Below are positions 34,932 through 44,491 of a stretch of 64,000 nt of DNA, in pieces. Each line of letters starts with the position of its first letter. Position 1 is the first letter of the stretch. The translations under genes were made by a program, and so were the position numbers. Origin of the DNA: an uncultured Eubacteriales bacterium (GTDB lineage Bacteria > Bacillota > Clostridia > Oscillospirales > Oscillospiraceae); contig URAZ01000017.1 of assembly GCA_900545925.1 (NCBI GenBank), positions 12,074 through 76,073 of the forward strand. Direction: 5' to 3'. Below the pieces are notes generated by a model. That model did no database searches. It was not told the origin of the DNA and saw only the letters and a program-made list of their open reading frames with translations.

Positions 34932-35938
34932 GAATTCTCTCCGTGGAATCCTCCTGCGACGAAACCGCCGTCGCTGTTGTAGAGGACGGAAGAACAGTTT
35001 TGACAGATTGCATTGCCTCGCAGGTCGCACTGCACCGTCTCTATGGTGGCGTCGTGCCGGAGTTGGCTTCGCGCAAGCACATCGAAGCGATTTATGCGCT
35101 GGCAGATGAGGCGCTCGCGCGCGCGTCCATGACGCGGCAGGAAATCGACGCAATCGCTGTGACCTATGCGCCGGGGCTGATCGGCGCGGTACTGGTTGGC
35201 GTGAATTTTGCAAAGGCAGCAGCGTACAGTCTCGGTGTACCGCTTGTTCCGGTTCACCATATCCGCGGGCACATTGCGGCTAATTATCTGGCGTACCCCG
35301 ATCTGGAGCCTCCGTTTTTGTGCCTTGTCGTTTCTGGCGGGCATACGCTGATTGTTGACGTGCAGAATTACACAAAATTCCGCATTCTGGGTACAACGCG
35401 TGACGACGCGGCAGGGGAGTGCTTTGACAAGATTGCACGCGTGATTGGCATGCCATATCCAGGAGGCGCAGCGCTGGACAAAGCGGCACAGAGCGGCGAT
35501 GAAACCAAATATCCTATGCCGCACACAAAACTCAGCGGAAATCCGCTGGACATGTCTTTCTCGGGATTGAAAACCGCAGCACTGAACCTCATTCACACAC
35601 ATGAGCAGCGCGGCGAAGCACTGGATATTCCGTCTCTGTGTGCATCGTTTTCCAAAGCAGTCAGCGATATGCTGGTACCAAGGACAATGCAGGCATTAAA
35701 GGAAACAGGCTATCAAACACTTGCCATCGCGGGCGGCGTCGCGGCCAATTCCCGCATCCGGGGTGAGTTCACGCGCGAGACGCAGCGGCTCGGCATCCGC
35801 CTGTGTATGCCCCCACTCAGTCTCTGCGGCGATAACGGCGCCATGATCGGCGCACAGGGCTATTACGAATATCTGGCCGGAAAACGCGCCGGGCAGGATT
35901 TGAATGCTTTTGCAACGATGAGTCTGGAAAATGGATAA
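34928..35938 (+). CDS. tsaD: tRNA N6-adenosine threonylcarbamoyltransferase TsaD
   Basis: A 336-residue ASKHA-fold enzyme that transfers threonylcarbamoyl to A37 of ANN-decoding tRNAs. The start ILSVESSCDETAVAVV, metal-binding HIRGHIAANYL, SGGHTLIV, and DDAAGECFDKIARVIGMPYPGG are all family blocks; the C-terminal ligand Asp is in LCGDNGAMI. AAAGGAACTGAA precedes the ATG. A terminator follows. Confidence 0.97.
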   Translation: MRILSVESSCDETAVAVVEDGRTVLTDCIASQVALHRLYGGVVPELASRKHIEAIYALADEALARASMTRQEIDAIAVTYAPGLIGAVLVGVNFAKAAAYSLGVPLVPVHHIRGHIAANYLAYPDLEPPFLCLVVSGGHTLIVDVQNYTKFRILGTTRDDAAGECFDKIARVIGMPYPGGAALDKAAQSGDETKYPMPHTKLSGNPLDMSFSGLKTAALNLIHTHEQRGEALDIPSLCASFSKAVSDMLVPRTMQALKETGYQTLAIAGGVAANSRIRGEFTRETQRLGIRLCMPPLSLCGDNGAMIGAQGYYEYLAGKRAGQDLNAFATMSLENG

Positions 35939-35978
35939 AAAAGCCGGCTCCTGATCTCAGAGAGAACTGCCATGAAGG

Positions 35979-36011
35979 GAGAAAATCTTCACAGATTTTC
36001 TCTCTTTTTCT
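35979..36011 (+). terminator. Rho-independent terminator of polA-rimI-tsaD
   Basis: A 9-bp stem (GAGAAAATC with GATTTTCTC), 6-base loop, then TCTTTTTCT. Confidence 0.8.
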
Positions 36012-36020
36012 ATAAATCGG

Positions 36021-36049
36021 TTGCAAAGAAGGAATTTTCTGTGTACAAT
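36021..36049 (+). promoter_or_regulatory. Promoter of the BspA-type surface protein gene
   Basis: TTGCAA (36021-36026), 17-base spacer and TACAAT (36044-36049), with about 45 bases to the ATG. Confidence 0.65.
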
Positions 36050-36101
36050 CAAATCGGGTAGTATTTGCTAAAGAAAAAATAAGAAGAAAGAGGAGCAAAG
36101 C

Positions 36102-39100
36102 ATGAAAAAGCATTCTGGACAGTTCCGCAGACTCACCGCGCTCGCGCTAGCCCTGTGCATGCTGGCTGCGCTGACAGCGGAGATCTTCGCGGCGGATATC
36201 GTCGATTCCGGCTACTGCGGCGGAGAAGGAGATGGGACAAACCTGACCTGGACGCTGGATTCAGCAGGTACTCTGACGATCAGCGGAAAAGGAAAAATGA
36301 AAGACTTTGATTTTTCTTCAGACCGCTGCCCGTGGTGGAATAAAGCAAAAACAGCTGTCATCGAAAATGGCGTGACGAGGATTGGAAGCGTTGCGTTTTG
36401 GTACTGTAGTTGCTTAGAAAATGTAGTGATTCCAGACAGCGTGACAAGTATAGGTGAATACGCTTTTTCGAGCTGTAAAAAACTGACAACCGTAGAGATT
36501 CCAGACAGCGTGACAAGTATTGAGAGCGGTGCTTTTTCGCGGAGTGGCCTTACCAGTGTGACAATCCCAAACAGCTTAACAAAGATTGAATCTGCTGTGT
36601 TTTCGGGCTGTGACAGTCTCACGAGCGTAACGATTCCAAACAGTGTAACAAGCATCGCTAATTCAGCATTTGGGGGTTGTGACAGTCTCACGGGTGTGAC
36701 AATTCCAAACAGTGTAACAAGCATTGCTCAGTTAGCATTTTCGGGCTGTGACAGTCTCACGAGTGTGACGATTCCGGCTAGCGTAACAAGCATTGAAAAT
36801 AGTATATTCTCTGGGAAAAATCTCACAAGTATCGTGGTTTCACCCGATAATCCTGTATACGACAGCAGAAACGGCTGCAATGCGATCATTGAGACAAATA
36901 GCAACGTGCTGATAAATGGGTGTAAAACCACCATAATCCCGGATAGCGTAACGGGCATCGGAATGTTTGCATTTTCTGGAAACGATGGCCTTACAAATGT
37001 GACAATACCGGATGGCGTAGAGAGCATTGGCCTTGGCGCTTTTCAAAGCTGCAGCAATCTTGTGAGCGTGACAATCCCAGCCAGTGTGACGACACTTAGA
37101 AATTTATTGTTTACTGGAAGCACTCGCCTGGAGAGAATAATATTTTTAGGCGATGCTCCAACATCGTACTATCAAGCGTTCGATGATTGCCCATCTTCAG
37201 TCACAATATATTATATCCAAGGAAAGCGTGGATGGACTGACAGCGAAGCTTATGACGCTGCCGCTGGCACATGGAACGGGTTTAAATTGGAAGCATGGAC
37301 ACCTGCGGAAGAAGGCGTGTATTCGATCGAATATCTTCCGCTTGGTGATATCGTGGTAAATGGGGCTGGTTACGGGTATGCCAGATTCCGGCTGCTGGAC
37401 AGTCTGGGAGCGCCGGTTGCCGGGAAAAATGTGGAGCTTCAATTCCTCATGGATGACGGCAGCAGCACGTCCGGCGGCAGCGTCACGGACGGAAATGGCG
37501 TTTTTCTGGTCGTCACTCCGAGACTGACTGCAAGCGATGCGACAGTGCAGACGATCATGCTCTCAATGTTTGTAGACGGCGCGAAAAAGATTTCCGGAAA
37601 TATCCATGCACTTCCGGTGCGTGTCAAGAAATTCTCCTATTCACAGGAGGCAACGATTTATTCCGGCATCGAACTCGGTGCTTCCATTGGTATTGGCGCT
37701 GGCGGAGAGTTGGGGGCGGCATCTGCAAAGGCGAAACTGATCGATCTGACGGAATCGCTTGGCTTGGGTGGAAAAACAAAAATCAAGGAAACTTATGAAG
37801 ACGGCAGCCGCTCCGTCAAGGCATCGTATCAGCAGTCTTTTTCAAAAGGCATGAAGCTTGATACAGGCATTCAGGCGGACGCGCTCGGACTGGATTATAA
37901 GCTTATCAGCGTATCTGGTGAGGTTGGAAGTGCAGTCAAGTATGAGCGTGGTGTTCAGATTGAAAACTACGATCCAACGAATCTGGAACAGCAGCAAAAA
38001 CTGGGGTATTTCCTGATCCACGGTATGCTGCAATCTGTGAATCAATCAATGCTACTGTACGAACTCTTTGCTGAACTCAATGGCTACAACGATGCTACAG
38101 TTCTGACGGGTGAGACAGAAATCTCGCTGTCTGCAGACGCATCCGCAAATTGTAGTGATGGCGACGGTGGTGAAAGCAGTCTGTTCAGTGTTGGCGGCGG
38201 GACGGCTATCTCGCACGAAACAGAACTTGACCTACTGAAACAGACAAATGGCTTCACAACCAAGATCGAGGCAGACATGCACATCAAATCGGCACTGCTT
38301 CCGCTTATCAATTCACCGCTTGGTATGTTTGGGGTAGATAGTATCATCTCATACGCAGTCAGCGCCGAGCGAAAGAATGACGTGTTATCCAAGATTTCTT
38401 TTACATACGACAGTGCAGAGAAGAGCAGCCTCGGCTTTGCAAAGGAAGCTGTTGGAGAGAGCCAGACGTACACGATCTCTGGTGACGAGGCGATCCGGCT
38501 TCAGCAGGAGAATCAGAATCTGGCCAAATTTACAACGGGCAAAACTGGACTGTTGGGAATTGTAAAGCTGGAGGATGCTATACGGACGATTTTAGACGGG
38601 AAATACGATGCAGCGCTGTCTGTCAAAAAGAAAGAAACCAGTTCTATCGATATCAAGATCCCAATCGGCATCAAGATATTCATTGGTGGAAAACTCAAGC
38701 TGTCTGCGGGTGCAATCCGATCGTTCAGCTATGAGACGGAGACAGGCTGCCGGAAAGACGGTGTGTATTACAGGCTCTCTCAGGATGAAGTGCCCAGAGA
38801 TGAGATCGACGCGCAGAAAAAGGGTGCGCTTAATCTGGTTGCAGAGCCCATTCAGGCGATCTGTAGCATCATCAATGAAAAGATCAGCAGCACATGCTCC
38901 GAGATCAAGAAAGGTCTGCATGAACAGTATATTTCTGTAAAGGGAACCGTCGATAGCTGGGTTGCGCAGGTTTCGTCCGTAAAGAAGGCACAGACCGGCG
39001 CACAGGCAGAGAGTTTTGCGATCATGTCTCTGACGGACGCTGCTGAGCCGGTGAGCAATGCTGCAATCGCGATTACGCTGGGCGAGCCGTATTCTCTCAC

Positions 39101-40256
39101 AGTCTATACGGATAAGGAGATGCAGGAGGAAGTTCCGGACAAGACACTGGCGCAAAAGCCGGTGGAACTGACGCTCCGCTACACGGACGACATGCTGGCT
39201 GCCGCAAATGCTGGCGCAGACGCGAACGTATATATCTATTACTTTGACACTGAGCGGAATATTTACATCTGCCAGCCGCAGAGCCGTCAGGACAAGACTG
39301 CAAAGTCAGTCACCGTTTCCGTTGTCAAAAACGGTGAATATATTCTGGCAACAGATAACGCCGCTCCGCTGATCACAGATTTCGCAACGACCGACCAAAC
39401 AGCCACGCCGACCATTTCCGCCCTCGTCAGCGACTTGAGCGGAATCCAGAAATTCAAATTCTGGCTGGATGAGCAGGAGCCACTGGTAACGGAAGCAAAC
39501 CTTGCGGATCATTACAACGAAACGACCGGCGAATTCCTCTGCAAGATCACAGTCCCACTGAGCGCCGGGGAGCATACTGCGTATTTCCAGGCCTCTGATA
39601 CGCTTGGAAACGCAAATGCGGTTCCGTATACGTTTACATTCACGGTCGATAATACGCCGCCTGTGATCTCTGCAATCCAATATCCGAAGCAGACGGTTCT
39701 CAGCGCGGCAGAACTGTCGATCTCCGCCCGCATTCAGGACGACAACGCGGTTTCTTCGGCATGGCTTCAGATTTCCGAAGAGGACGGCCAGAGTTGGACT
39801 GTCCCGATGACAGAGGCTGATGCTGTGTGGACGGCTCAGTTCCAGGGTGTATTCGGTGAGCAGACGCTTGCCGTAACAGTCTGCGCGCTTGATTCTGCCG
39901 GAAACCGGGCAGACTCTGAGACGCTTACGATCCGGACGAACATTCCAAGAGAGGCCTCCGGGATCCGGATGCAGTTCCGTTCCGTCAGCGGCGGAAGCGA
40001 AGCTGACGCTGCGATCCTGATTGAGAACAAAACGCAGTCCGCCATGTCGGGCTGGCTCCTGTGCACGGCATACGATAGGAATGGAAGACAGATCGCGGCA
40101 AACGGACAGTACATCGGTCTGAAAGCGCAGGGCCAGAGTACGCTGACACTGCATCTGGCATGCGGTACAGGAGAGATTGCAGCCGTAAAAGCATTCCTGC
40201 TGGATCCGTCAACCGGATACCGCCCGCTGTGCGGCAGTGCTGTGTACATAAAATAA
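36102..40256 (+). CDS. Large secreted protein with BspA-type leucine-rich repeats and Ig-like domains
   Basis: A 1384-residue extracellular protein. A signal peptide occupies residues 1-30 (ending near FAAD). From about residue 85 to 370 there are 23-residue LRR_5/BspA repeats with the pattern SVTIPNSVTSI-AFSGCDSLT. A beta-rich Ig/Big-like module follows (residues 405-510, GDIVVNGAGYGYARFRLLDSLGAPVAGK), then a long central region of low similarity with alpha-helical parts, then two further Ig-like modules near 1090-1290 (DNTPPVISAIQYP). No LPXTG, SLH or choline-binding anchor is visible, so it may be released or held by protein contacts. BspA-type repeats are often adhesins in gut anaerobes; binding partner unknown. 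Own promoter and terminator. Confidence 0.85.
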   Translation: MKKHSGQFRRLTALALALCMLAALTAEIFAADIVDSGYCGGEGDGTNLTWTLDSAGTLTISGKGKMKDFDFSSDRCPWWNKAKTAVIENGVTRIGSVAFWYCSCLENVVIPDSVTSIGEYAFSSCKKLTTVEIPDSVTSIESGAFSRSGLTSVTIPNSLTKIESAVFSGCDSLTSVTIPNSVTSIANSAFGGCDSLTGVTIPNSVTSIAQLAFSGCDSLTSVTIPASVTSIENSIFSGKNLTSIVVSPDNPVYDSRNGCNAIIETNSNVLINGCKTTIIPDSVTGIGMFAFSGNDGLTNVTIPDGVESIGLGAFQSCSNLVSVTIPASVTTLRNLLFTGSTRLERIIFLGDAPTSYYQAFDDCPSSVTIYYIQGKRGWTDSEAYDAAAGTWNGFKLEAWTPAEEGVYSIEYLPLGDIVVNGAGYGYARFRLLDSLGAPVAGKNVELQFLMDDGSSTSGGSVTDGNGVFLVVTPRLTASDATVQTIMLSMFVDGAKKISGNIHALPVRVKKFSYSQEATIYSGIELGASIGIGAGGELGAASAKAKLIDLTESLGLGGKTKIKETYEDGSRSVKASYQQSFSKGMKLDTGIQADALGLDYKLISVSGEVGSAVKYERGVQIENYDPTNLEQQQKLGYFLIHGMLQSVNQSMLLYELFAELNGYNDATVLTGETEISLSADASANCSDGDGGESSLFSVGGGTAISHETELDLLKQTNGFTTKIEADMHIKSALLPLINSPLGMFGVDSIISYAVSAERKNDVLSKISFTYDSAEKSSLGFAKEAVGESQTYTISGDEAIRLQQENQNLAKFTTGKTGLLGIVKLEDAIRTILDGKYDAALSVKKKETSSIDIKIPIGIKIFIGGKLKLSAGAIRSFSYETETGCRKDGVYYRLSQDEVPRDEIDAQKKGALNLVAEPIQAICSIINEKISSTCSEIKKGLHEQYISVKGTVDSWVAQVSSVKKAQTGAQAESFAIMSLTDAAEPVSNAAIAITLGEPYSLTVYTDKEMQEEVPDKTLAQKPVELTLRYTDDMLAAANAGADANVYIYYFDTERNIYICQPQSRQDKTAKSVTVSVVKNGEYILATDNAAPLITDFATTDQTATPTISALVSDLSGIQKFKFWLDEQEPLVTEANLADHYNETTGEFLCKITVPLSAGEHTAYFQASDTLGNANAVPYTFTFTVDNTPPVISAIQYPKQTVLSAAELSISARIQDDNAVSSAWLQISEEDGQSWTVPMTEADAVWTAQFQGVFGEQTLAVTVCALDSAGNRADSETLTIRTNIPREASGIRMQFRSVSGGSEADAAILIENKTQSAMSGWLLCTAYDRNGRQIAANGQYIGLKAQGQSTLTLHLACGTGEIAAVKAFLLDPSTGYRPLCGSAVYIK
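36606..36790 (+). repeat. Tandem 69-bp coding repeats (leucine-rich repeat units)
   Basis: Near-identical 69-bp units start at about 36606, 36675 and 36744, sharing GTGACAGTCTCACG and TTCCAAACAGTGTAACAAGC (the third copy diverges in this second block). Each encodes one 23-residue repeat, so they could change in number by recombination. Confidence 0.8.
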
Positions 40257-40266
40257 AGAGTAAGTT

Positions 40267-40308
40267 AAAAAAACAGGGAAAACCACAAACGGTTTTCTCT
40301 GTTTTTTG
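40267..40308. terminator. Bidirectional rho-independent terminator
   Basis: A stem of about 15 bp with one mismatch (AACAGGGAAAACC with GGTTTTCTCTGTT), 6-base loop, with A7 on the left and T6 on the right, between the surface-protein gene and the convergent amidohydrolase. Confidence 0.88.
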
Positions 40309-40322
40309 TGTATGCGCAGCAT

Positions 40323-41153
40323 TCAGATCCGCAGCAGCCGCTTGGCGTTTCCACCGAGGATGGCGGCTTTTTCTTTATCCGAGAGGGGTAGTGCGCGGAT
40401 GTGCCGCAGTTCTGTCTGCGGGTCTGTCCATGGACTGTCTGTGCCGAACAGAATTCGCTCCGCACTAAACGTGCGTATAAGACGCACAAACGCTTCATCG
40501 GAGAGCCATTGATGCTCATCGTTCGCCGTATCCGAAGGGCAGAGCGAAAACGATGTATCCAGCAGAGCCGTGGTGTCTGCAAGCAATTCCGGAACTTCGT
40601 CCCAGCAGCGCCAGCCGCCCATATGGGCCAGCACCAGCGTTACAGGGCCAGCCTGCTTGAGCGCGTTTCTTGCTTTTTCCGGCGTGCAGCACAGGCAGCC
40701 GGGAAACCCGATGTCCAGACCGGCATGCGTCACAACGATCAGCCCAAGTTCACCTGCACGTTCTAAAATGCGCAGATATTTCGGATCGTCCAGATCAGTC
40801 TGTTGATAGGCCGGGTGAATTTTGATTCCGCGCATATTCCGCGCCGCAATGCGGTCAAGTTCCTGCTTCCAGTCCGCATACTCCGGGTGGATGCAGGCAA
40901 AGGAGAACATATTTGTAACAAAGGCGTGCTCGTTGTGCGCGGCAGCAGCGTCATTGATGTGATGAACCTGCTCTGGCTTCGTTGCAACCGGAAGAATGAT
41001 TGAACGGTCAACACCGGCCGCCCGCTCAGCCAGCAGCAGGCCGCCCGCTGTGCCGTTGGAGTGCGCCTCAATATGCGCATTGTTGGACAGGCGCGCAATG
41101 GCTGAGGCTGCGATCTGGTCTGGGAATGTATGCGTGTGAAAGTCGATGATCAT
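40323..41153 (-). CDS. Amidohydrolase (Amidohydro_2 family)
   Basis: A 276-residue TIM-barrel metal-dependent hydrolase. Metal ligands appear as DFHTHTF at the N-terminus, GIKIHPAY, VVTHAG and FGTDSPW at the C-terminal strand. The family includes decarboxylases and hydrolases such as ACMSD-like enzymes; the substrate cannot be told. It is transcribed away from the neighbours, with plsY 35 bases upstream on the same strand, so the two may form an operon. Confidence 0.85.
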   Translation of the reverse strand: MIIDFHTHTFPDQIAASAIARLSNNAHIEAHSNGTAGGLLLAERAAGVDRSIILPVATKPEQVHHINDAAAAHNEHAFVTNMFSFACIHPEYADWKQELDRIAARNMRGIKIHPAYQQTDLDDPKYLRILERAGELGLIVVTHAGLDIGFPGCLCCTPEKARNALKQAGPVTLVLAHMGGWRCWDEVPELLADTTALLDTSFSLCPSDTANDEHQWLSDEAFVRLIRTFSAERILFGTDSPWTDPQTELRHIRALPLSDKEKAAILGGNAKRLLRI

Positions 41154-41188
41154 GGAAAACCTCTCTGTCTAAAAAGCGCTCGATTTAT

Positions 41189-41833
41189 TCAAGGTGCGTC
41201 CGTATGCCAACGGAATCTGGACTCCGTGCCGTGCAGCAGACGGCCGATATTTTCCCGGTGTGCCCAAATCACAAGGACTGCAATCAGAAGCGACAGCACG
41301 AATACCGTCCAGTTACTGCGGCAGAAGATCAGAGTCGTGATTGGAAAGCTGGCTGCGCCCGATACAGAGCCGAGCGAAACATATCGCGTTGTAAGCCACA
41401 AAAGCGCAAACAGTCCCCAACCGACCGCTGCAATGCGCCAGTCCAGCAGCAGAAGGAGCGTTCCGCTGCAAAGAATGCCCTTGCCGCCCTTAAAAGAATA
41501 AAACGCAGGAAAGATATGCCCGATTACGCAAAACAGGGCGGAAAAGTACTCGCCCTCCAGTCGAAGTCCGAGATACGCGTCAAATACGACCGAACCAAGT
41601 TTTACCGCGACAAACGCCTTGAGCATATCGACCAGAATGACACAAACTGCAAATTTTCCGCCGTAAACACGGTAGAAATTGGTCAGTCCGGCGTTATGGC
41701 TGCCATGCTTGCGGATATCGTCCTTATAAAACAGGAAGGAAGTGATGATTGCGCCGTTGCAGCAACCTGCCAGATAAGAGCCAGCCGCGACACAGAGCAT
41801 CAGCGCGGCGGCAGCAAACGTCAATTCATGCAT
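41189..41833 (-). CDS. plsY: Glycerol-3-phosphate acyltransferase PlsY
   Basis: A 214-residue membrane enzyme that acylates glycerol-3-phosphate using acyl-phosphate. Family motifs are GSHNAGLTNFYRVYG (variant of GSxNxGATN) and SFKGGKGI, with WGLFALLWLTTRYVSLGS later. About five spans are visible. The start used has GGAGG 8 bases upstream; a longer frame to 41890 lacks a site. The variant Leu in the GSHNAG-L-TN block suggests a distant member; the match is otherwise good. Confidence 0.88.
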   Translation of the reverse strand: MHELTFAAAALMLCVAAGSYLAGCCNGAIITSFLFYKDDIRKHGSHNAGLTNFYRVYGGKFAVCVILVDMLKAFVAVKLGSVVFDAYLGLRLEGEYFSALFCVIGHIFPAFYSFKGGKGILCSGTLLLLLDWRIAAVGWGLFALLWLTTRYVSLGSVSGAASFPITTLIFCRSNWTVFVLSLLIAVLVIWAHRENIGRLLHGTESRFRWHTDAP

Positions 41834-41934
41834 AAAACGCCTCCAAAGAATAGATACCGGTATTTTACCGGATAAAAAACCGTGATGCAAGCGAAAAATA
41901 GGCGATTCAGGCAGGATCGGGAAAATGTACGAAC

Positions 41935-41960
41935 AGGGCCGCTGCCAGAGCAGCGGCCCT
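41935..41960. terminator. GC-rich hairpin between plsY and the PhoR-like kinase
   Basis: An 11-bp perfect stem (AGGGCCGCTGC with GCAGCGGCCCT) and a CAGA loop, at the 3' end of the kinase gene on the minus strand. There is no clear T run right after it, so termination is probable but not certain. Confidence 0.6.
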
Positions 41961-41968
41961 ATCAGATT

Positions 41969-43636
41969 TCACGATTTTTTTGCAGCGGTAAAGTTGACAG
42001 CGATCGCCGTGCCCTTACCGGGGTCGCTCTTGAGTTCAATCTTCGCGCCGTGGTACTGTGCGGCATGCTTGACGATGGAAAGGCCAAGACCGGTGCCGCC
42101 AACCTCCTTGGAATGACTTTTATCGACGCGGTAAAATCGCTCAAATACACGGCTTTGGTCGGCGTAGGGAATACCAATGCCAGTATCTACGACGGAGAGT
42201 GTTGTCGTCGGCCCATTCTGCCAGACGGAAATGGCAACATTGCCGCCCGGAACGTTATATTTGATTGCGTTGTCGCACAAATTATAGATCATTTCCTGCA
42301 AAAGCTGCTCAACGCCCGGAATCACAGCATGCTGTCCGGAAAGGGTAAGCGTGATATCCTGTCGCTGCGCGACAGGACGAAGACTCTCAATCACGCTGCC
42401 TGCCAGCACATACAGATCAACCGATGTTTTTGTGAAGTTCGCCGTGCCCTCGTCCAACCGGGAAAGCTGAATGATGTCGTCTACCAGATCAATTAGGCGG
42501 CGGGACTCACGATAGATATCGCCGGAAAATTCCTGCATTTTTTCTTTCGGAACCATGCCCTCCTTCATGAGTTCAGCAAAGCCGGTGATGGAGGTAAGAG
42601 GTGTCTTGAGTTCATGCGAAACGTTAGCAGAAAATTCGCGCCGCAGTGCCTCGCGCTGCTCCCGCTCTGTCACATCCATGAAGATCACGATTGCACCCGT
42701 CACACGGTTGCCGGTAATGACCGGATTGGCGAACAGCTGCCATGTGCCGCCGCTGAAGGAAAGTTCCTCATCTCCGCGCGTTCCGTCCAGCGCAGCGTCA
42801 ACCAACGCCAGAAGTTCGCTGGAGCAAACCACTTGATGCAGGTTTTCAGGCTTTTGTGTGCCGTCTATCCCCAGTAGACGCAGTGCGCTGCGATTGCTCG
42901 AAAGGATATTGCATTTGTCATCGACAATCAGAAAACCTTCGCGCATGTTTTCTGTGATTGCGTCAAACTCACGCTGGCGTGTCGATAATTCGCTCAGCTG
43001 CGTCCGAATGGTGCGATTCTGCTCCTGCAAGCGGGAAATCAGAGGCTGAAGTTCTGGATAAGTCGGTGTCGCGTTTGGGTTATCGGGATTGATAGCATTG
43101 ATCGGGCGCACGATCTGTTTGGCAAGCCGCATAGCAAGCAATCCGCACAGAACCAGCACCAGAACAACGATCCATAAGGACGGCTGCACCAGCATCAGCG
43201 CCATCGCGGCCACACTTGTCTGTTTTCCGGCTACACGGAGAACTGTTCCGTCCTTCAGCAGCAGTGCGTAGTAATTGTTCTTTTCCAGAATTGTAGAGGA
43301 ATAGCGGTCAGAGCGGCCGCTTCCAGTTTCAAACGCTTCCTGTACCTCTGGACGTTGGAGGTGGTTCTCCATCGTATCTGCATCCGCCATATTGTCATAG
43401 AGAACGGAACCGTCCGGCGCGATCCATGTGATGCGCTCGCCGGACTGCATTGCATCGAGATACTCCTTGCCGCCGCAAATCTGCATCCCTTCTGAAATAT
43501 GCTCAGCTTCCACTTCCAGAATATCGTATGCCTGCGCCTGATAGTTCGAGTACATAATAAAGAAAAACAGCAAAATGCAGGCAAGTAAAACTGTAAATCC
43601 AATCAAAAATGCGTTTCGGAAAATCTTGGCCGTCAT
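41969..43636 (-). CDS. phoR: PhoR-like sensor histidine kinase
   Basis: A 555-residue membrane kinase. Spans are at about residues 9-29 and 147-170, with an extracellular sensor domain of about 115 residues between. A PAS domain follows (REFDAITENMREGFLIVDDKCNILSSNRSALRLLG), then the His box SANVSHELKTPLTSITGFAELM and ATPase boxes NLCDNAIKYN, DTGIGIPYADQSRVFERFYRVDK and GTGLGLSIVKHAAQYHG. The architecture is that of PhoR. It overlaps the regulator by 4 bases. The assignment to phosphate sensing relies on the divergent Na/phosphate transporter. Confidence 0.85.
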   Translation of the reverse strand: MTAKIFRNAFLIGFTVLLACILLFFFIMYSNYQAQAYDILEVEAEHISEGMQICGGKEYLDAMQSGERITWIAPDGSVLYDNMADADTMENHLQRPEVQEAFETGSGRSDRYSSTILEKNNYYALLLKDGTVLRVAGKQTSVAAMALMLVQPSLWIVVLVLVLCGLLAMRLAKQIVRPINAINPDNPNATPTYPELQPLISRLQEQNRTIRTQLSELSTRQREFDAITENMREGFLIVDDKCNILSSNRSALRLLGIDGTQKPENLHQVVCSSELLALVDAALDGTRGDEELSFSGGTWQLFANPVITGNRVTGAIVIFMDVTEREQREALRREFSANVSHELKTPLTSITGFAELMKEGMVPKEKMQEFSGDIYRESRRLIDLVDDIIQLSRLDEGTANFTKTSVDLYVLAGSVIESLRPVAQRQDITLTLSGQHAVIPGVEQLLQEMIYNLCDNAIKYNVPGGNVAISVWQNGPTTTLSVVDTGIGIPYADQSRVFERFYRVDKSHSKEVGGTGLGLSIVKHAAQYHGAKIELKSDPGKGTAIAVNFTAAKKS

Positions 43637-44310
43637 ACACCATCGCCTCCGATCTTGTAACCGATGCCGCGTACAGTCTCAATATAACTGCCTGCTTCAC
43701 CAAGCTTGACGCGCAGTGTCCGGATATGCACATCCAGCGTCCGGTTTTCCCGTTCGGATTCAAAGCCCCAGACGCGATCCATCAGCGTCGCACGCGTCAA
43801 AACAATGCCCTTATTGCGCAGCAGCAGGCACAACAGTTCAAATTCCTTGTTGGTAAGCGTTACATCCTTACCCCCGACCTTGACCTCGTGCCGGTCCGGA
43901 GAGACAAACAACAGGCCAAGAGAGAAATCTCCGCTTGTCTGCACTGGCTCTGCCCGCCTTAGAACTGCGCGGATGCGTGCAATGAGTTCCAGCATGGAAA
44001 ATGGTTTGGAAACAAAGTCGTCCGCGCCATGGTCCAGACCAATCACACGGTCATATTCCGAATTTTTTGCCGTCAGCATAATGATGGGCAGCCGTTTGGT
44101 CGCCGGGCGGGCCCGCAGCTTTTTCAGGATACTCAGTCCATCCTCTTCCGGCAGCATAATGTCAAGCAATACAAGTTCTGGAAGTTCCGTGTCCATGGCA
44201 CGCCAGAATTCCGAGGGAAGTGCAAACCCTTTTGCCTGAAAGCCTTGGCTGTCCAGTCCGTAGAGCACTAGCTTGCGGATAGAATCGTCGTCTTCCAGTA
44301 AATAGATCAT
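43633..44310 (-). CDS. PhoB/PhoP-like response regulator
   Basis: A 225-residue OmpR-family regulator. Receiver domain: IYLLEDDDSIR, phospho-acceptor in LVLLDIMLPEEDG, Thr in MLTAKN and Lys in VSKPFSMLEL. The winged helix (VTLTNKEFELLCLLLRNKGIVLTRATLM, and GIGYK) is at the C-terminus. The start is the ATG preceded by GGAG; the GTG three codons earlier sits on that site. It likely binds the Pho-box-like repeats on the other side of the intergenic region and, with the kinase, controls phosphate uptake. Confidence 0.87.
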   Translation of the reverse strand: MIYLLEDDDSIRKLVLYGLDSQGFQAKGFALPSEFWRAMDTELPELVLLDIMLPEEDGLSILKKLRARPATKRLPIIMLTAKNSEYDRVIGLDHGADDFVSKPFSMLELIARIRAVLRRAEPVQTSGDFSLGLLFVSPDRHEVKVGGKDVTLTNKEFELLCLLLRNKGIVLTRATLMDRVWGFESERENRTLDVHIRTLRVKLGEAGSYIETVRGIGYKIGGDGV

Positions 44311-44407
44311 CTGAACCACTCCTTTTGCGAATACAATAAAGCAGAAATGTAAAATCGTCGTTCCTCTTTGTGTTAATTTTATGTGAAATGTAAAGGAAAA
44401 GCAAGAT

Positions 44408-44472
44408 TTAACATGAATTTAAGAAAAATTGTGCAAAACATTTAAGATTCGTTCTTTAACATACAATTAACA
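44408..44472 (+). promoter_or_regulatory. Pho-box-like direct repeats in the divergent intergenic region
   Basis: Pairs of TTAACA-like hexamers with 5-base spacing (11-bp period, the arrangement bound by PhoP in Gram-positives): TTAACA at 44408 and TTAAGA at 44419, with TTTAAG in phase at 44441; and TTAACA at 44456 and 44467. A -10-like TACAAT (44462-44467) overlaps the second pair and no good -35 is seen, as expected for an activator-dependent promoter. The downstream gene is a Na/phosphate cotransporter. Confidence 0.6.
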
Positions 44473-44491
44473 AACAGAGAGGATGTTACGC

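Noticed and set aside
36606..36790. Regular repeats resembling a CRISPR array
   Set aside because: The units are 69-bp coding repeats without unique spacers, in frame inside a large gene.
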